Shown: piece by piece, positions 10,081 through 21,554 of the stretch | Numbering within the stretch: position 1 is the stretch's first letter | Layout: every line of letters starts with the position of its first letter | Assembly (NCBI RefSeq): GCF_047496725.1 | Contig: NC_132986.1 | Location: forward strand, 2,256,001 to 2,320,000 | DNA from: Anoplolepis gracilipes | Taxonomy: Eukaryota; Arthropoda; Insecta; Hymenoptera; Formicidae | Length of the DNA stretch: 64,000 nt | Direction of reading: 5' to 3' | Program-made: the position numbers and the translations under genes | Notes under the pieces: model-generated | Told to the model about the DNA's origin: nothing | The model's input: only the letters and a program-made list of their open reading frames with translations | The model's database searches: none

Positions 10081-10690
10081 TTCATCGTTCAGGACTACGC
10101 GAAGGGATGTAACGATGTTTCTCGTCGTTGCTAAAGTACGAAGTAGTAAAAGTACGAATAGGTCAGACTGGGCTAGTTTGATCCGTCATCAGGACATAAA
10201 AATTGATGAAACGATATTTGCAACAAATTTGAGAAAAGGTTCAAAAATCTAATTCACAATTTTTAAACAAATTTTTCTTTCCTGTACATAAGAATAATTG
10301 ATGAAATATTTCGATAATATTGATCGTACGTAGAATACATTGCAAATCTAAAAAAAAAAAAAAGCTATTCTTTATTATATTAATACAACATATGGAGCGC
10401 GTTTATAATGTCTGAATTGTTGGGAAAAAAAAAAAAAATGAGAAAATGCATCGCAGTATATTAAATGTTTTGTAATATGCGCAACATAATGGGCAAATAT
10501 TACGCAGTTAAAAAAACCACGCTCTTGAAAAGTTCAAGATAATATCAACATTCCGCAGAAGCGAGAAATTAAGTTTTCACACTGGTTACCTAACAAGCAT
10601 TAATGTAATGAATTTCCACCGCAGAGATAACATAGTAGCGTGCCATTTTTTTCGTGTATATTTAGGCAACTAACACGGCGCTTTCTCTCT
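10081..10690. other. AT-rich spacer with two A14 tracts
   Basis: A-runs end at 10363 and 10438. Nothing else was recognised. Confidence 0.5.
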
Positions 10691-10790
10691 CGAGGCGCGG
10701 CGAAATTTTTTAATTCCGCGCCGTGCGACCGCGGATTGTTGTTTCGACATTTCGCATTCGACGTTCATTTCCGAGTTTAATCCGCGGTCG
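10691..10790. other. Two adjacent GC-rich inverted repeats
   Basis: First, GGCGCGGCGAAATT and AATTCCGCGCC (about 10694-10722) form an imperfect hairpin with a bulge. Second, CGACCGCGGATT (10726-10737) and AATCCGCGGTCG (10779-10790) are a perfect 12-bp inverted repeat enclosing 41 nt. The second arms contain CCGCGG and a GGATTA-like core. The function is unknown: it may be a structured transcript, paired protein sites or chance. Confidence 0.7.
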
Positions 10791-10805
10791 ATGTGCGGCC
10801 CAATC

Positions 10806-10836
10806 GGGGGTGGGGGGAGGGGGGAGGGGGGAGGGG
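10806..10836 (+). other. G-quadruplex-capable G-tract
   Basis: Five G-runs of 5, 6, 6, 6 and 4 separated by single T or A bases. This satisfies the intramolecular G4 consensus with one-nucleotide loops, the most stable class known. It follows the inverted-repeat pair by 16 bp. Confidence 0.9.
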
Positions 10837-10839
10837 AAG

Positions 10840-12225
10840 AAAAAAAATAGCTCGAAACACAAAATGAAACCGTTCGCGCAAATATAATACTCGCGAGTGC
10901 TTAACCGTCAAGCGTTATCTCCCGTTTCGGATACCCGCGATCTGCGAGTCGCGGATAATAGTTCGGAATTTTTATTGGCGCGGCTGAAACATGAGCACAC
11001 TTATCGCACGTGAAGAGTCCTATCGGCTCCCGAAAAAATTGGCGACCCGCCAGCGACGTCGGCTTCGCGTATGGCGATCGAACGACGTATACAAGGTGTG
11101 TATCGCAACTTGGAACTATAATTTCTCCCATTTAATTTTTCGGATTACCATCGGCTTTTTCCTTAACAGAATAAAGAATAACTTTTAACGTTTCATCTCA
11201 CAAAAAATATACATATATAACAAAGATAACGAAGATTAAAATTCTTCTTTTAAAGGGATTTAACGAAGAGAGCTTGCTAAAATTCCTATTATTCTTGCGT
11301 TCCCTTTTGCAGAGAGAATTATTAAAAAAGAATAGCGAAGGTATTAATGTCAGTCTCAGTGTTGAAATAAACTATTATCTTTTGTATGCGATAATAATTT
11401 TGGGACACCCGATGCACGTGTTTTGGCGAACTGTAAACTTCCCTCTCTACTCTCTTTATTGCTCCTACATAGTTGCTCATCCCTGAACCTAACAGCTATT
11501 TCTCCATTCGAGCTTCGGAAACCGCAACCCGTAGCTTTTTTCGCTCCCAGGATTATTACTGTTTGATGAAGTTATCGAGCTGGTTTGTAATATTTCTATT
11601 ATGCCTTTCTCTCTCGTCATCGACTTTACATCGATATGCTTTATGGAATGAAGTACAAATATTTTGCTATCCAAAAATTAATATCTAAATATTTTAACAT
11701 TGCGGAAATTGTTGGAGTCTATTGAAACGAAGCTATATACAAATCAAGAACAAAGACTTTTGTATTTACGACTGCTCGTTGTTTCTATTATCAAGAAAAG
11801 GCGTGATATTATCTGTATTTAATTACAGTTTGCTTTTAATTTTTTTTATCAATTAAAATATTTTGCTTAAAAAGATTAGCCAGTCAAATTTAATATATCG
11901 ATTCACAGAGAGAAGAGAATATGGCGGATGTTATTTTATATGTTTGTTCAATAAATTCAATAGAATTTGGTCAAACGTTTCATTGCGGTCAAAATCAATA
12001 ATTAACATCGATGAGTCCACGTAGTGACAATTATTATTCGTAATAAATTAATATTTCGCAATTATAGTCGCAGTCGTTGTTTTGTAAATTCGCGTAATGT
12101 AACTTCATCGCGTAATTTTTTTTCAACTAAATTGATAATTCTTTCATCTCATGTACTAGTCTTTAACATAAATTAATAACATTATCGATACAAGTGAATC
12201 GAGTGTGTCAGCAAAAATTAAAAGA
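10840..12225. other. Unassigned non-coding sequence
   Basis: The part to about 11150 is CpG-containing, with short opposing frames; the remainder is AT-rich. No domain, repeat or RNA gene was recognised. Confidence 0.5.
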
Positions 12226-12226
12226 T

Positions 12227-12246
12227 TATATATATATATATATATA
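12227..12246. repeat. (TA)10 microsatellite
   Basis: Ten TA units followed by CGTATATTATAC. Confidence 0.9.
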
Positions 12247-12299
12247 CGTATATTATACATTTATTCGGTCATCCACATACACATGTAACAATCTTAATT

Positions 12300-12700
12300 C
12301 ACGATATGGTGCTTCCTCGTGTCATTCCGGGCTATATATTTTTCTCCTCTCGTTCCGAGAGAGGGTTTTGCCCTGGGATGACAATAAACGTTCCTTCCCT
12401 TCGTTCACAGTTTACGAGATATCACACAGAGACGAGATCGATCGAGACCGGCGCCAGAAGGACGCGACGCGGATCAAACGAACCGAAGGAGGAGGCCCGC
12501 GCGCGCTTTAATCCTGGCTGCTGGTGCTTTCACCCCGGTCCGCGTAAAGGTCGCTGATCATCCCTCGAATGGATGGACGATCCTGCACGCGACTTAAGGC
12601 GTCGAGACGCGACATCATAAAGACCGTGATGGCGAATGCGTCGTCACGGTGCGTCAATTTTATGTCACCGGTTAGGTTTTGAAACTCGAGAATTCTCAAC
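12300..12700. other. CpG-rich unassigned stretch
   Basis: CpG-rich with opposing short frames (plus to 12557, minus 12508-12801). None has a recognisable product. It could be exon-like or regulatory, but nothing decides it. Confidence 0.35.
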
Positions 12701-12903
12701 CCTTCCAAGTATTGAGGTGAGTTCAGTAGATTTATGTAACATTTAATGTGTGTAAGCTTCTCTCCACAGATATACAAAACACGAATGATTATAATTAACA
12801 AATTACATAGAGTGCTATAAAATTATACACGATGTCAACGAATCGATTGTGTCAGTATTTTTAATATTATCAGAATATTAAATATTTTTATAATCAAAAA
12901 TGC

Positions 12904-12929
12904 TTTTTTTTTTTTTTTTTTTTTTTTTT
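12904..12929 (-). repeat. Poly-T tract (26)
   Basis: 26 T, i.e. poly-A on the minus strand. No retroposed body with a flanking duplication was recognised. Confidence 0.9.
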
Positions 12930-13393
12930 GCAAATAGAGCTTAATCATCTTAGAAACATTTTATCGTCAAATAAAACGGCACGCGTGTTTTGTATTTGTG
13001 TTTTTTTTTTCCCCCAATCACTCTTCTCCCTCTCTTTCTCTGTATGGGAAAATATATAAATGTGTGTGAACATGAATATGGTATTCCAACGAATGAAAGA
13101 TCGAACTCGTATGACGGGTGCTATCGAATATCCCCCCCGCAGGCGGTGTCTCTTCTTTTTTTCCAAACAGCTTGACGAAGTACAACACGAAATTGAAATG
13201 GACATATTGCAACCGTACCGTTCCTAAATCATGCGTTATATCTCCGGGGCCGGAGGTTACACACGTTCGAATAAAAGAAGCGCGGATTTCGTTAGCGGGG
13301 TGGGAAAAAAAAGTCCAAATCTCTGCACGTGAGATATTCCGTACATAGCTGGACGGAATAAAATCCGATGCGCTTTGTGTAATTTATTTTATT

Positions 13394-13462
13394 GCACGTG
13401 CACGTCTATATGCGCGTGCACGCGCGTGTCTGCGTATATGTATGCGTGTGTGCGCGTATGTA
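13394..13462. repeat. Long alternating purine-pyrimidine tract
   Basis: About 69 bases of nearly unbroken alternation (GCACGTGCACGT, then ATATGCGCGTGCACGCGCGTGT, then TGCGTATATGTATGCGTGTGTGCGCG) with only two breaks. This composition is prone to Z-DNA. It includes several E-box (CACGTG-type) words. Confidence 0.8.
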
Positions 13463-14460
13463 TTCGCAAACGACCAAGTTATTTATCTGGCCTGTTAGTT
13501 AAAAATTCGAATTTGATATAGACGCGATATTTTTCAATGCGGAAAGGATACGCCGAAAATCCAGCGATAGCCGCAGTCGTACTCGATACCGCAGAGGCCA
13601 TCGATTTTTTCTTGTTTTTCTTTTTTGCCTTTTGCTTTTTTTTTACCTTCCCCGTAATCCTCTTACGTTGCACACGCGAATGCACGGCGCATTAAATCAC
13701 GCAGACGGCACGATATTCTCTTGTTGAGAGCGCGAGTATTACGCAGCATCGGGCGCGTGCTACGACAAAGAGAGTTGCGATACGCATGTATGTATGTATG
13801 TATTAGATGTGCGTGTGTATATGTATACAGAAGCACGATGCATTTTGATAATCGATCGTGCAAAACGATCCGGCTTGTCAAAGCTCTCGCGTTACATCGA
13901 CGCTGACGCAAAGCTTTTCTGTACTGTTTATTCGTCGATGGGATTTCTCTGTCTTATCGAGCAAAAAATTGAGAGTGAATTCTCCGCAAGTCGATTTTTT
14001 CTGTTGTGAAAAAAATGTTTGAAATACGCATACATAAATGCGTACTTTCGAGTTTTAATCGCGTTCTCTTATTTTTAAACAAACTGTAAAGATATATAAG
14101 GGGGAGAGTATAATAGAAAACTTTAAACATTAACAGATGTAATTTTGATTGCCTTCTAAAAAGAAACTTCTCTTTCCAGAAAGAAAAAAAAAATGTAAAG
14201 TGATAAAAATGATGAACGTAATAAACATAAACATTCGTAAATTTTACAATGACGAATATATAATGTGATTAATATATATATATTCCTTCTCTCTCAGTTA
14301 ACTTTTATATTAATATAATAGAACAGAAGTTTCTCCTTAAGAAACTTACAATTAATTGAATCTATCCAATGAATATAACGTGATCAAATTCTCAAGTAAT
14401 ATTTTCGAACATAAAATTAGAGTCGCTTTTAACGTGTAATTAAATTTTGATTTTCGATTT
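13463..14460. other. Unassigned sequence with a short (GTAT)n
   Basis: (GTAT)n lies at 13785-13803. The poly-pyrimidine stretch 13605-13652 causes a lysine-rich minus-strand frame. The part after 14010 is AT-rich. No gene was recognised. Confidence 0.5.
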
Positions 14461-14479
14461 AAGTTGCGAAAACTGATCA

Positions 14480-14511
14480 TTTTTTTTTCTTTCTTTTTTT
14501 TTTTTTTTTTT
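14480..14511 (-). repeat. Poly-T tract with C interruptions
   Basis: T9, C, T3, C, then T18. Pyrimidine-only. Confidence 0.85.
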
Positions 14512-14819
14512 AAAGAAGAGAGAACATGTTACTCGTTAGGCACCTTTCTAACCGTCTATCCGTTCCGAGCGGGCGTCTCTACTCTGCAGGTTTATTTCTT
14601 TCTTTTGGCGCTCGCGGCACCAAGGGTTAAGGGTTTCCGCAATCCGAGAACGAGGCGAGAGATCGAACCCTCGGGGCTAGAAAGATCGTCGGAAAGAATA
14701 CGCTTTATCGCTCTGCCGTTCGTGAATCACGCGACTCGTTCTCTTATTGGAGAGAAATTCGAGGTCTCGAGCGACCAACCTACTTATCCACTTCTACCTT
14801 TTTGCCCATTATACTTCCG

Positions 14820-15075
14820 CTTTTAATGATCCATTTCCGCTGTGAATTATTATGATATCGAATCGTGTGTCGCTCCATAACGGTCACTCAAGTTTTATCG
14901 CAATCCCTTAGTGATGCCGATCCCATTTAATGATAGCGCTAATCGCGGGAAGAGGTTAACAGGGGTTATATGGGCGACCGCTGGGGGGTAAACCGAGGAA
15001 TTAACCGGTATTACTTAGATGCGCATTAGTGTGTATAAATTATTGTTCAGCAGTTTAGCTGCTGATTTTAAGGAT
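14820..15075. promoter_or_regulatory. Candidate cis-regulatory block
   Basis: Balanced sequence with TTTAATGATAGCGCTAATCGC near 14927, AGGAATTAACCGG near 14997 and GCATTAGTG near 15022. At its right edge is a 7-bp stem TCAGCAG (15047-15053), loop TTTAG, CTGCTGA (15059-15065). No simple repeats. The regulatory role is inferred, not shown. Confidence 0.25.
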
Positions 15076-17540
15076 AAGTTAGCCAGACTTAACGCCGTGA
15101 CATAAAATAATTGAAAAACATGACCTGCTGAATTTGTATGAGAGGTTGAGTGAAAGGAAAATAATAGCCTATGCACAAGAATACAATGATTACTTTAAAC
15201 CATACGTGCGTTTATGTGTGTATGTAAATCCAAATCCTTTATTAATAATCAAATTATAAATTATTTTTACCGTTTTTTTTTTTTCATCATCTTTCTTTCT
15301 CTTATGAAGAAATTCTTCTGAGATTTTTAAACCTAGTTTATTAAATATTATATGCAACCGTTTAATCTTTTAAAGTACGTCTCATAATATACATATCGTT
15401 GCGGTGAACGTTTCCCCTTCCCCTGGACAACTTTTTTTGGTGGTGGAAAAATATAGTCTTCACCTCTCGGCGATTTTTACAGGCATACACAACGCCACGA
15501 GCAAATGCATGCAAATTACAAACTTTAAGGCAGGCAAAGCCAACCACGCGTTCGCCATTAAATCTGATACTACGTACAATCACGACAAAATTCCGCCAAA
15601 AAATCTGTGTAAAAGAAAATTGTATTAGTCGTAAAAGTGAATAGAATCATTAGATACTAGAACCTAGCAAGTCCTATAGAAAGTTCACTCACTTACAATT
15701 TTATTTCTTTTATCTTACTTACTGAAAGTATTTCAGTTTCTAAATAAAACAACTCCTGAATTAGCTCGTATTTAAAGTCTATAATAAAACAACTTCTGAC
15801 GATTTAAATAGATTTTTTGTTAACAAATAAAGACACGATGCGAAAATAAAAAAGAGATTAATTTGATTGAACATCCACAAGTTTCACGATTGACTCATAA
15901 TCAGTGTGAAACGCTAATCACGAGATCGATGAATCGTGTTGCTCGCACCTAGAACGCCGAGTGGTGGATAAAAACGCGAATGGAGTTCCGTTTTTAGACG
16001 AGAAGCCGCCGTTGTTGAGACGTTCAAGAGGGAGACTACAGGGAAAAGGCGGTCTGAGACCCATCAAAGCCACGAGAAGCACGGAATGTGTTCGCACGTT
16101 CGCACGAGAGTGTCTGTTGCATTTTCAAACACGGCTTTTACGGAGGAATCTTCAGAGTGAAATCCAATTTGGATAGCGAGGCGGAAAAGTTACGACACTC
16201 GCGATCGCGACCCTTAAACACGCGAAATCGAACACACAAAATACTCTGATAAATCAGAATCCACAAAAAATGTATAGAGTACTTAAAAATTTTATGACAT
16301 TATAATAAAAACAAAAACAAAAAAAATTTAACTCACCTTACAAATAATTCTCTGAATTTGTAATCTAAATTTCAAAGATTTCTTGACGCAACTTTCTAAA
16401 ATAAGTTTTTATATGCGTTTTTCACTCGTACGGAAGAAGAACAGTTACACAAATTTCAAGTGCTAGATTTGCAAGTATATTGAAAAAACTGAATAGATTT
16501 CACAAGATAAACATTTTTTATTCGCATAACAATTTCATTTTTTTTTTTTTGTCTAAAAATTATGAAGATGTACTGTTCACAATATTTTGTTAAGATATTT
16601 AAATATATACACATATGTATTATAGATATATTATATATACAAATAATATATTTTAAATACATAATTTACAGCTTGACTTATTAATGGATTGTAAACGGTT
16701 TGCAATATAAAAATAAAATTATTAAACAAAGAATTTAAAAAAAAATTCTAAATTCCATTAAAGTTCCATGAGAATTCCCTGATTTTTTTCCGATGCAAAA
16801 GAAATCTTTGAATACACATCTTGGATTAAGATTTAATGTCATCCGGCTGAAATTTTAGTCTGGATTTAGTCTATGTGTTCGTACACGGACGAATATAGGA
16901 CGAATCCGGAAGCAGTCGCAAAACATATTTAATCGCATTGGACACATATAAATCGGCGGCCAACATTCTGGTCCCGGAAGAGAGAGAGATAGAACGAGAG
17001 AGCGGATGACCCTCTATTCTTAGCAACGTCCTCACAACTTTGTACCATTTCGTTCGCCGACATCCGTTTCGTCGGTATCGGTTATAATCGCGAAGTATTA
17101 AATAATTACCTTGTACCTTATAAAATTAACGAACTTGTAATAAAAAAAAAAAACTTAATTATTCAACTCACGCGCGCCAAGTGCAGTCTTGTCGCGCATT
17201 ATTTAAACATGACGAGGAATGGGGTCGCGTGAGATTAAACTTTAATAACTCCGCGTATCTCATCGTCATCAACGTATCGCTACATAACTAAACGTATGGG
17301 AGAAACTTTCGCAAACGACAGATAAACGATACCCCCGAGAGTACGTATTATAGTCTTGTTTTATACGTAGAGCAAACTTTCTGACCTCTTTGTGCAATAC
17401 TGATTCGCGATAACGATTCCAAATAGTTTTTATAAATGAATTTAATCATAATTATAACATAATCGCAATAAAACTCTTTCTTCCCCTTTCTTTTATTTTA
17501 TTATTAATAAATGGGGGGAGGGGTAAGCGTAAAACCTTGT
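15076..17540. other. Unassigned, mostly AT-rich
   Basis: 15076-15900 and 16240-16780 are AT-rich. 15930-16210 and 16850-17100 are CpG-containing and ordinary. Short frames at 15362-15628, 15961-16176 and 16456-16662 have no recognisable product. No paired terminal repeats were seen. Confidence 0.5.
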
Positions 17541-17865
17541 TCTTACGCGAATAAGCGTTGGAAGAAAAATAAATCAATGTTTGAATATTCGCGAAATTCT
17601 AAAGAAGCGAAAACACTTTGAAGATCGATAATCACGGCCAAGATAGCATGTTCACGCGAAGACAAACGGCAAGGAAGTTTCCCTTTCTCCGGAGCCACCG
17701 ACCCTTCGACCAGGCGTCTATTCCTAGCCCCCGGACGTCGACACGTCCGCCGTTTGGACGTCCGCCTCGCGTGGTGAGACGTCTCCGTCGTATTTTCCGC
17801 CAATTAGACGCGTCGTCGGGGTCCGACAGGTATATCCCGGTAGCCCGGTCGTTAGTAACGAAGCA

Positions 17866-17946
17866 CGTCGACGTCGTTGTCGTCGTCGTCGTTGTTGGGG
17901 AGGGAGAGGGAAAACGACGACGGCATCGGTTTCGTCGTCGTCGACG
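17866..17946. repeat. (GTC)n trinucleotide repeats with an inverted arm
   Basis: A CGTCGT-rich run at 17866-17896, a purine-rich spacer (17897-17914), a short CGACGACGG arm and a second TCGTCGTCGTCGACG run at 17931-17946. The direct and inverted phases let the strands fold on each other. Overlapping frames of 83-127 codons on both strands encode runs of V, T or R from these repeats and are discounted. Confidence 0.8.
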
Positions 17947-18010
17947 TAAAGCTGCTCGCATGCGATGCATGTCAATTTTAAAGATATATCACTGGAGCTA
18001 GACGTTTGTT

Positions 18011-18470
18011 GTCAATTAGACATTTGAAAAGTTTCTAAAATTACGCGAGAATATTTTTATACTCAAGGATTTTATTGATACCGAGGATTAAAACCGTTGA
18101 TATTGTTGACGTCGACTTCCTCTGGAAGAAATATAAAGTACGATACCTGACTGATATGTTGAAATTGATCGAAACATTATAGTCTAATTTATTGTTTACT
18201 CTGTACTGTTATTTTTACTATCCTCAAACCGTACAAATAGATCAACATATTTTCGCAATTGTCAGTGCTTAAAGTGTTTAAACAAATTTATATATCTTTT
18301 TTAATCGGTCTTAATAAAGACTAGAATAAATTTCAAACCAAATTTTATAAATATATCGACCATTCATTTTCATTGAATTGATACTGTTAAACATTGCACG
18401 GACAAAAATGACTCACTAGTACGAAATAAGGATTAATATAGCGCGCGTCTCTTTCTATTTTTTAAAAGAT
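18011..18470. other. AT-rich flank of the foldback element
   Basis: No feature beyond AT-rich sequence and one GCGCGCG word near 18440. Confidence 0.5.
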
Positions 18471-18476
18471 ATCTTA

Positions 18477-19172
18477 AGAGGGAAATTCGGTCTAGAGGCC
18501 TGATTTTTAGGCTTTTCTTTGCAAATTTTTTATAAAGGACGGATAAGATCAATTAAAATAAAAGTTTTTCCTATTTGTTAAGCAACTTTTTAAGTATCTT
18601 TTAAAATTTTTTTTATTGAAAAATTCCAAGAATTAAGCTGCATACAGCTGTTCTTCTAAAAAAAAAGTAGTTGCACGGTGCACACGATTGGAACGGTTCT
18701 GCTTTATCAGAAACAAAAAATTCAAAAAGATTCTTAGAATATATGAGATTGGGTATCGCCCGAAGTAGAATTATCAAAAAATATTAATTTTTTGAAATTC
18801 TACAGCCTTTTAAAGACGAAAAAAAAAATAGCCGAAAAATTAAGACCTATTTTCAAAGTGACGCCGTTTTGTTATTTTTGCATATTTTTTAAAAATCCTA
18901 CTTCGGGCGATAGCCAAACTCATATATTCTAAGAATATTCTTTTTGAATTTTTTGTTTCTGCACCGTGCAACTACTTTTTTTTTTATGGATTGAGAAGAA
19001 CTGCTATATGCAGCTTAATTCTTGGAATTTTTTAATAAAAAAAATTTTTTTAAATACTTAAAAAGTTGCTTAACAAATAGGAAAAATTTTATTTTAATTG
19101 ATCTTATCCGTTTCTTATAAAAAATTTGCAAAAAAAGCCTCAAAATCAGGCCTCTAGACCGAATTCCTCCCT
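18477..19172. mobile_element. Foldback / long-TIR non-autonomous DNA element
   Basis: The left arm (18477-18784) and right arm (18881-19172) are extended imperfect reverse complements, separated by about 96 bp. Landmarks in mirrored order are AATTCGGTCTAGAGGCCTGA at the ends, then GGATAAGATCAATT, TTGTTAAGCAACTTTTTAAGTA, GAATTAAGCTGCATA, GTAGTTGCACGGTGCA, ATATATGAG and ATCGCCCGAAGTAG. TA flanks both ends (18475-18476, 19173-19174), consistent with a TA target duplication. The left arm carries about 27 extra bases near 18689-18715. No transposase frame exists. Long arms with little interior fit a foldback/MITE derived from a TA-targeting (Tc1/mariner-type) family; the family assignment is inference. 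A read-through transcript would fold into a long hairpin. Confidence 0.85.
18765..18803. other. Secondary hairpin at the inner end of the foldback arm
   Basis: GTAGAATT (18765-18772) pairs with AATTCTAC (18796-18803) and CAAAAAAT (18775-18782) with ATTTTTTG (18787-18794), around a 4-nt loop. It is nested at the inner margin of the left arm. Confidence 0.7.
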
Positions 19173-19179
19173 TATATAT

Positions 19180-20460
19180 ATAATCTAAAAAAAGTAAGCA
19201 ATACTTAAGTTACAACGTCGCTCGTGTGCGGGTTTCAGTCGTTATGGTCGTATTTTTATCTATACTTTGTCTAGGCATTGTTGATACGTTTGTGTTCCGA
19301 TAACAGACGCGGATCTATAGCATACGCATCTCTTTCCTTGTTACGTATATATGTATGTGTGTATCTGTGTATACGGGCGTAATACAATTGCATCTCTGTC
19401 CACGTGCGCCATGTGCCATGCTATTAGTGTGTATTGACTTTGTCCAGCGTGGTTTGTACGGCGGTCAGAGAACTACGATATATACATACACTCGGTATAT
19501 TGGACGTTTTGAGATTCGTGGAGCATGATTAAAGAGAGGCAAGAATGGATAGGGAGTTCATCACGCGGCAAATTATTTCGGTTTATATATTAAAATATGT
19601 AGAAATGTCATGAAATGTGATTTCAATATTACATCAATTTCACAATCTGTTTTCGCCCGAATTTGTTTTTAAAACAACATAATTGTAAATTTGACTGTTA
19701 ATCATAGTGATATATTAGATTATACAATATTGTCTGTCAAAATGTGACTATTTTTACTGAGATCATGTTATGTCTCTCTAGGAGCGTCAGTGATTTATAT
19801 TGTACATAAATGCGATGAGACGTTAAAAAAAAACAACATTTTGCGGGAAAAATCATATGTCACGCTGCAATGAGCGTCACGTTGGTATTTGTAATACAAA
19901 CGCTCGTAAATGTGTTTTATTACATCGTACGTTGCGCATCACGACCCGATTCTTATCGACACTTAAAACAAAACCTCGCACACTTTCGCGATGATGTAAA
20001 TTGCATTTTTATATCGCGATAATCGGCTCTATGAATAATGCTATCGTTTACTCTCACGAACGATCCAGAGTCGAGAAAATGATGTAAACGTAAAAAAAAT
20101 TCAAAGTCGTTCAACTTTCTTTTCTAATTTTGTTTATTGCTCTAAATTATATTTTATATTAATAAAAGTGTTTTTTAATTTTATCTTACTTCTGTCATTA
20201 TTATATAAATGTAATATATATTTTTTTTTAATTTTTACATTATACCTTTCTCTTTTTTTTTTTAAATGACAAAACAAAAAAATTATTGCTTTTATGAAAA
20301 GAAAGTAAAACTTGCAAGTACTAGAGTTAGTTTAATTATAATAAAGTGACACGTAAAGTAAATTTTGAAAATTATAGACTTACTTTAGTTATGGAATTAT
20401 TAAGAGAAAATAGACTAAATTTTAGACTGTAAATTATTTACTAATTTTGTCTTCAAACAC
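19180..20460. other. Unassigned, mainly AT-rich
   Basis: TG-rich alternation lies near 19340-19375. A short hairpin is possible at 19872-19905 (GAGCGT pairing with ACGCTC). Otherwise nothing was recognised. Confidence 0.5.
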
Positions 20461-21178
20461 AAAGCAGCCGCAACGACGTCAACAGCTGAGCGGGTGTCGT
20501 GTAAGACGCGACGCAAACGCACCGTGAGGTTGCGAGAGCGGCTTGTCTGGGAAATTCGGCCGACGTGTCACGTCTAACGTACCGTTAATGGAGGCGCTTG
20601 TTACGACGACAACACGACGAGGCCTCTCTGGCGGGCTTTCAGGACGCGAAACGCGGCTGTGGCGGCAGCTCGATAACGCGGCTTGTCGTGGGCGGTTCCG
20701 CGGAACAGTCGCCGTCGTCCATGAAGGCTCTTGTGCGTCTGAACTACTGCGAGAGAAACGGTCGGATTACCACCCTCGACGAGGGGAGGGTGGTGGCAGG
20801 CGGAATTATCGTTCGAGAACCTTGGACGCGATTCCACGTCAACGAGAGAGAGAGAGAGAGAGAGGCCCTTTCCACGTGTGCAACGTGACACGCGTGTAGT
20901 TAGTCTGGCCCGACAACAATGTATCGGGCCCTCCCTGCAGCATCTATCCAAGTCGGGACTACCGACTGGTGTACTGGTATCTCTAATTGCGTGCCAACCA
21001 ACACCGCGCCGGAACGTTTACCGGCAACCCGATCCGCTAATTGGGAACGCCTGTCCGCTGATATTGAGATCATCCACGTGGCAGTGAGTATATTCGCTGA
21101 ATCCTGTCGACGCTGCATAATGTCTTGTTGCTCTTATTCAGAAAAGCAAACTTCTCTGAATATAAGCAACAAGGTTAA
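20461..21178. other. CpG-rich stretch open on both strands
   Basis: Overlapping frames of 96-118 codons lie on both strands (20543-20951) and shorter ones reach 21209. They overlap in several phases and show no domain, so they look like by-products of high GC. It contains (GA)n at 20844-20865. It may be regulatory or an untranslated exon, but nothing decides this. Confidence 0.35.
20844..20865 (+). repeat. (GA)11 microsatellite
   Basis: Eleven GA units within the CpG-rich block. Confidence 0.9.
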
Positions 21179-21484
21179 CCATCGAGTAAAAGGTATTTTA
21201 CTTCATTGAATATATATAAAATTACAGATTAAATTAGAGTGCGAATAAATTTGACATCATATTATTATGTATCAAACAGTAGAATTCAGATAAAAACAAA
21301 AGATTTTATCTCACTTGAATATGACATAATTATTTAAATAAATAATTCAAGATTTAATCATACAATTTAAATACATAATAATTATTGGTGTAAGATTCCA
21401 AGAATAGTTCTTTTAAATTAGCGCAAAGCGTAACTAAACTTCTTTCTCCATATAAGCTTGTAGAAACTCTCTACATAATTGCTA
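21179..21484. repeat. Direct-repeat pair, copy 1 (306 bp)
   Basis: From CCATCGAGTAAAAGG to CTACATAATTGCTA this matches 22343-22593 in the same orientation over its whole length with scattered substitutions. Copy 1 carries about 52 bp missing from copy 2. That segment lies between two ATAATTATT words (21326-21334 and 21378-21386), the pattern left by deletion between short direct repeats. The ends show no clear inverted repeats or TG..CA, so the nature of the unit (duplicated segment, two copies of one MITE, or LTR-like pair) is open. Confidence 0.85.
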
Positions 21485-21554
21485 TTTCCTCCCCGTGGTT
21501 TTGACATTAAAGGAATTTACAAATTATATATTTACTTCGAGAAAAGAAACAGAA

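Noticed and set aside
14657..14672. GATCGAACCCTC, resembling an inverted tRNA B-box
   Set aside because: The T-arm stem does not pair and no matching acceptor, D-arm or A-box is found nearby.
17618..17975. Overlapping frames of 83-127 codons on both strands
   Set aside because: Runs of V, R and T are created by GTC repeats, and three overlapping frames indicate absence of stops in GC-rich DNA, not coding.
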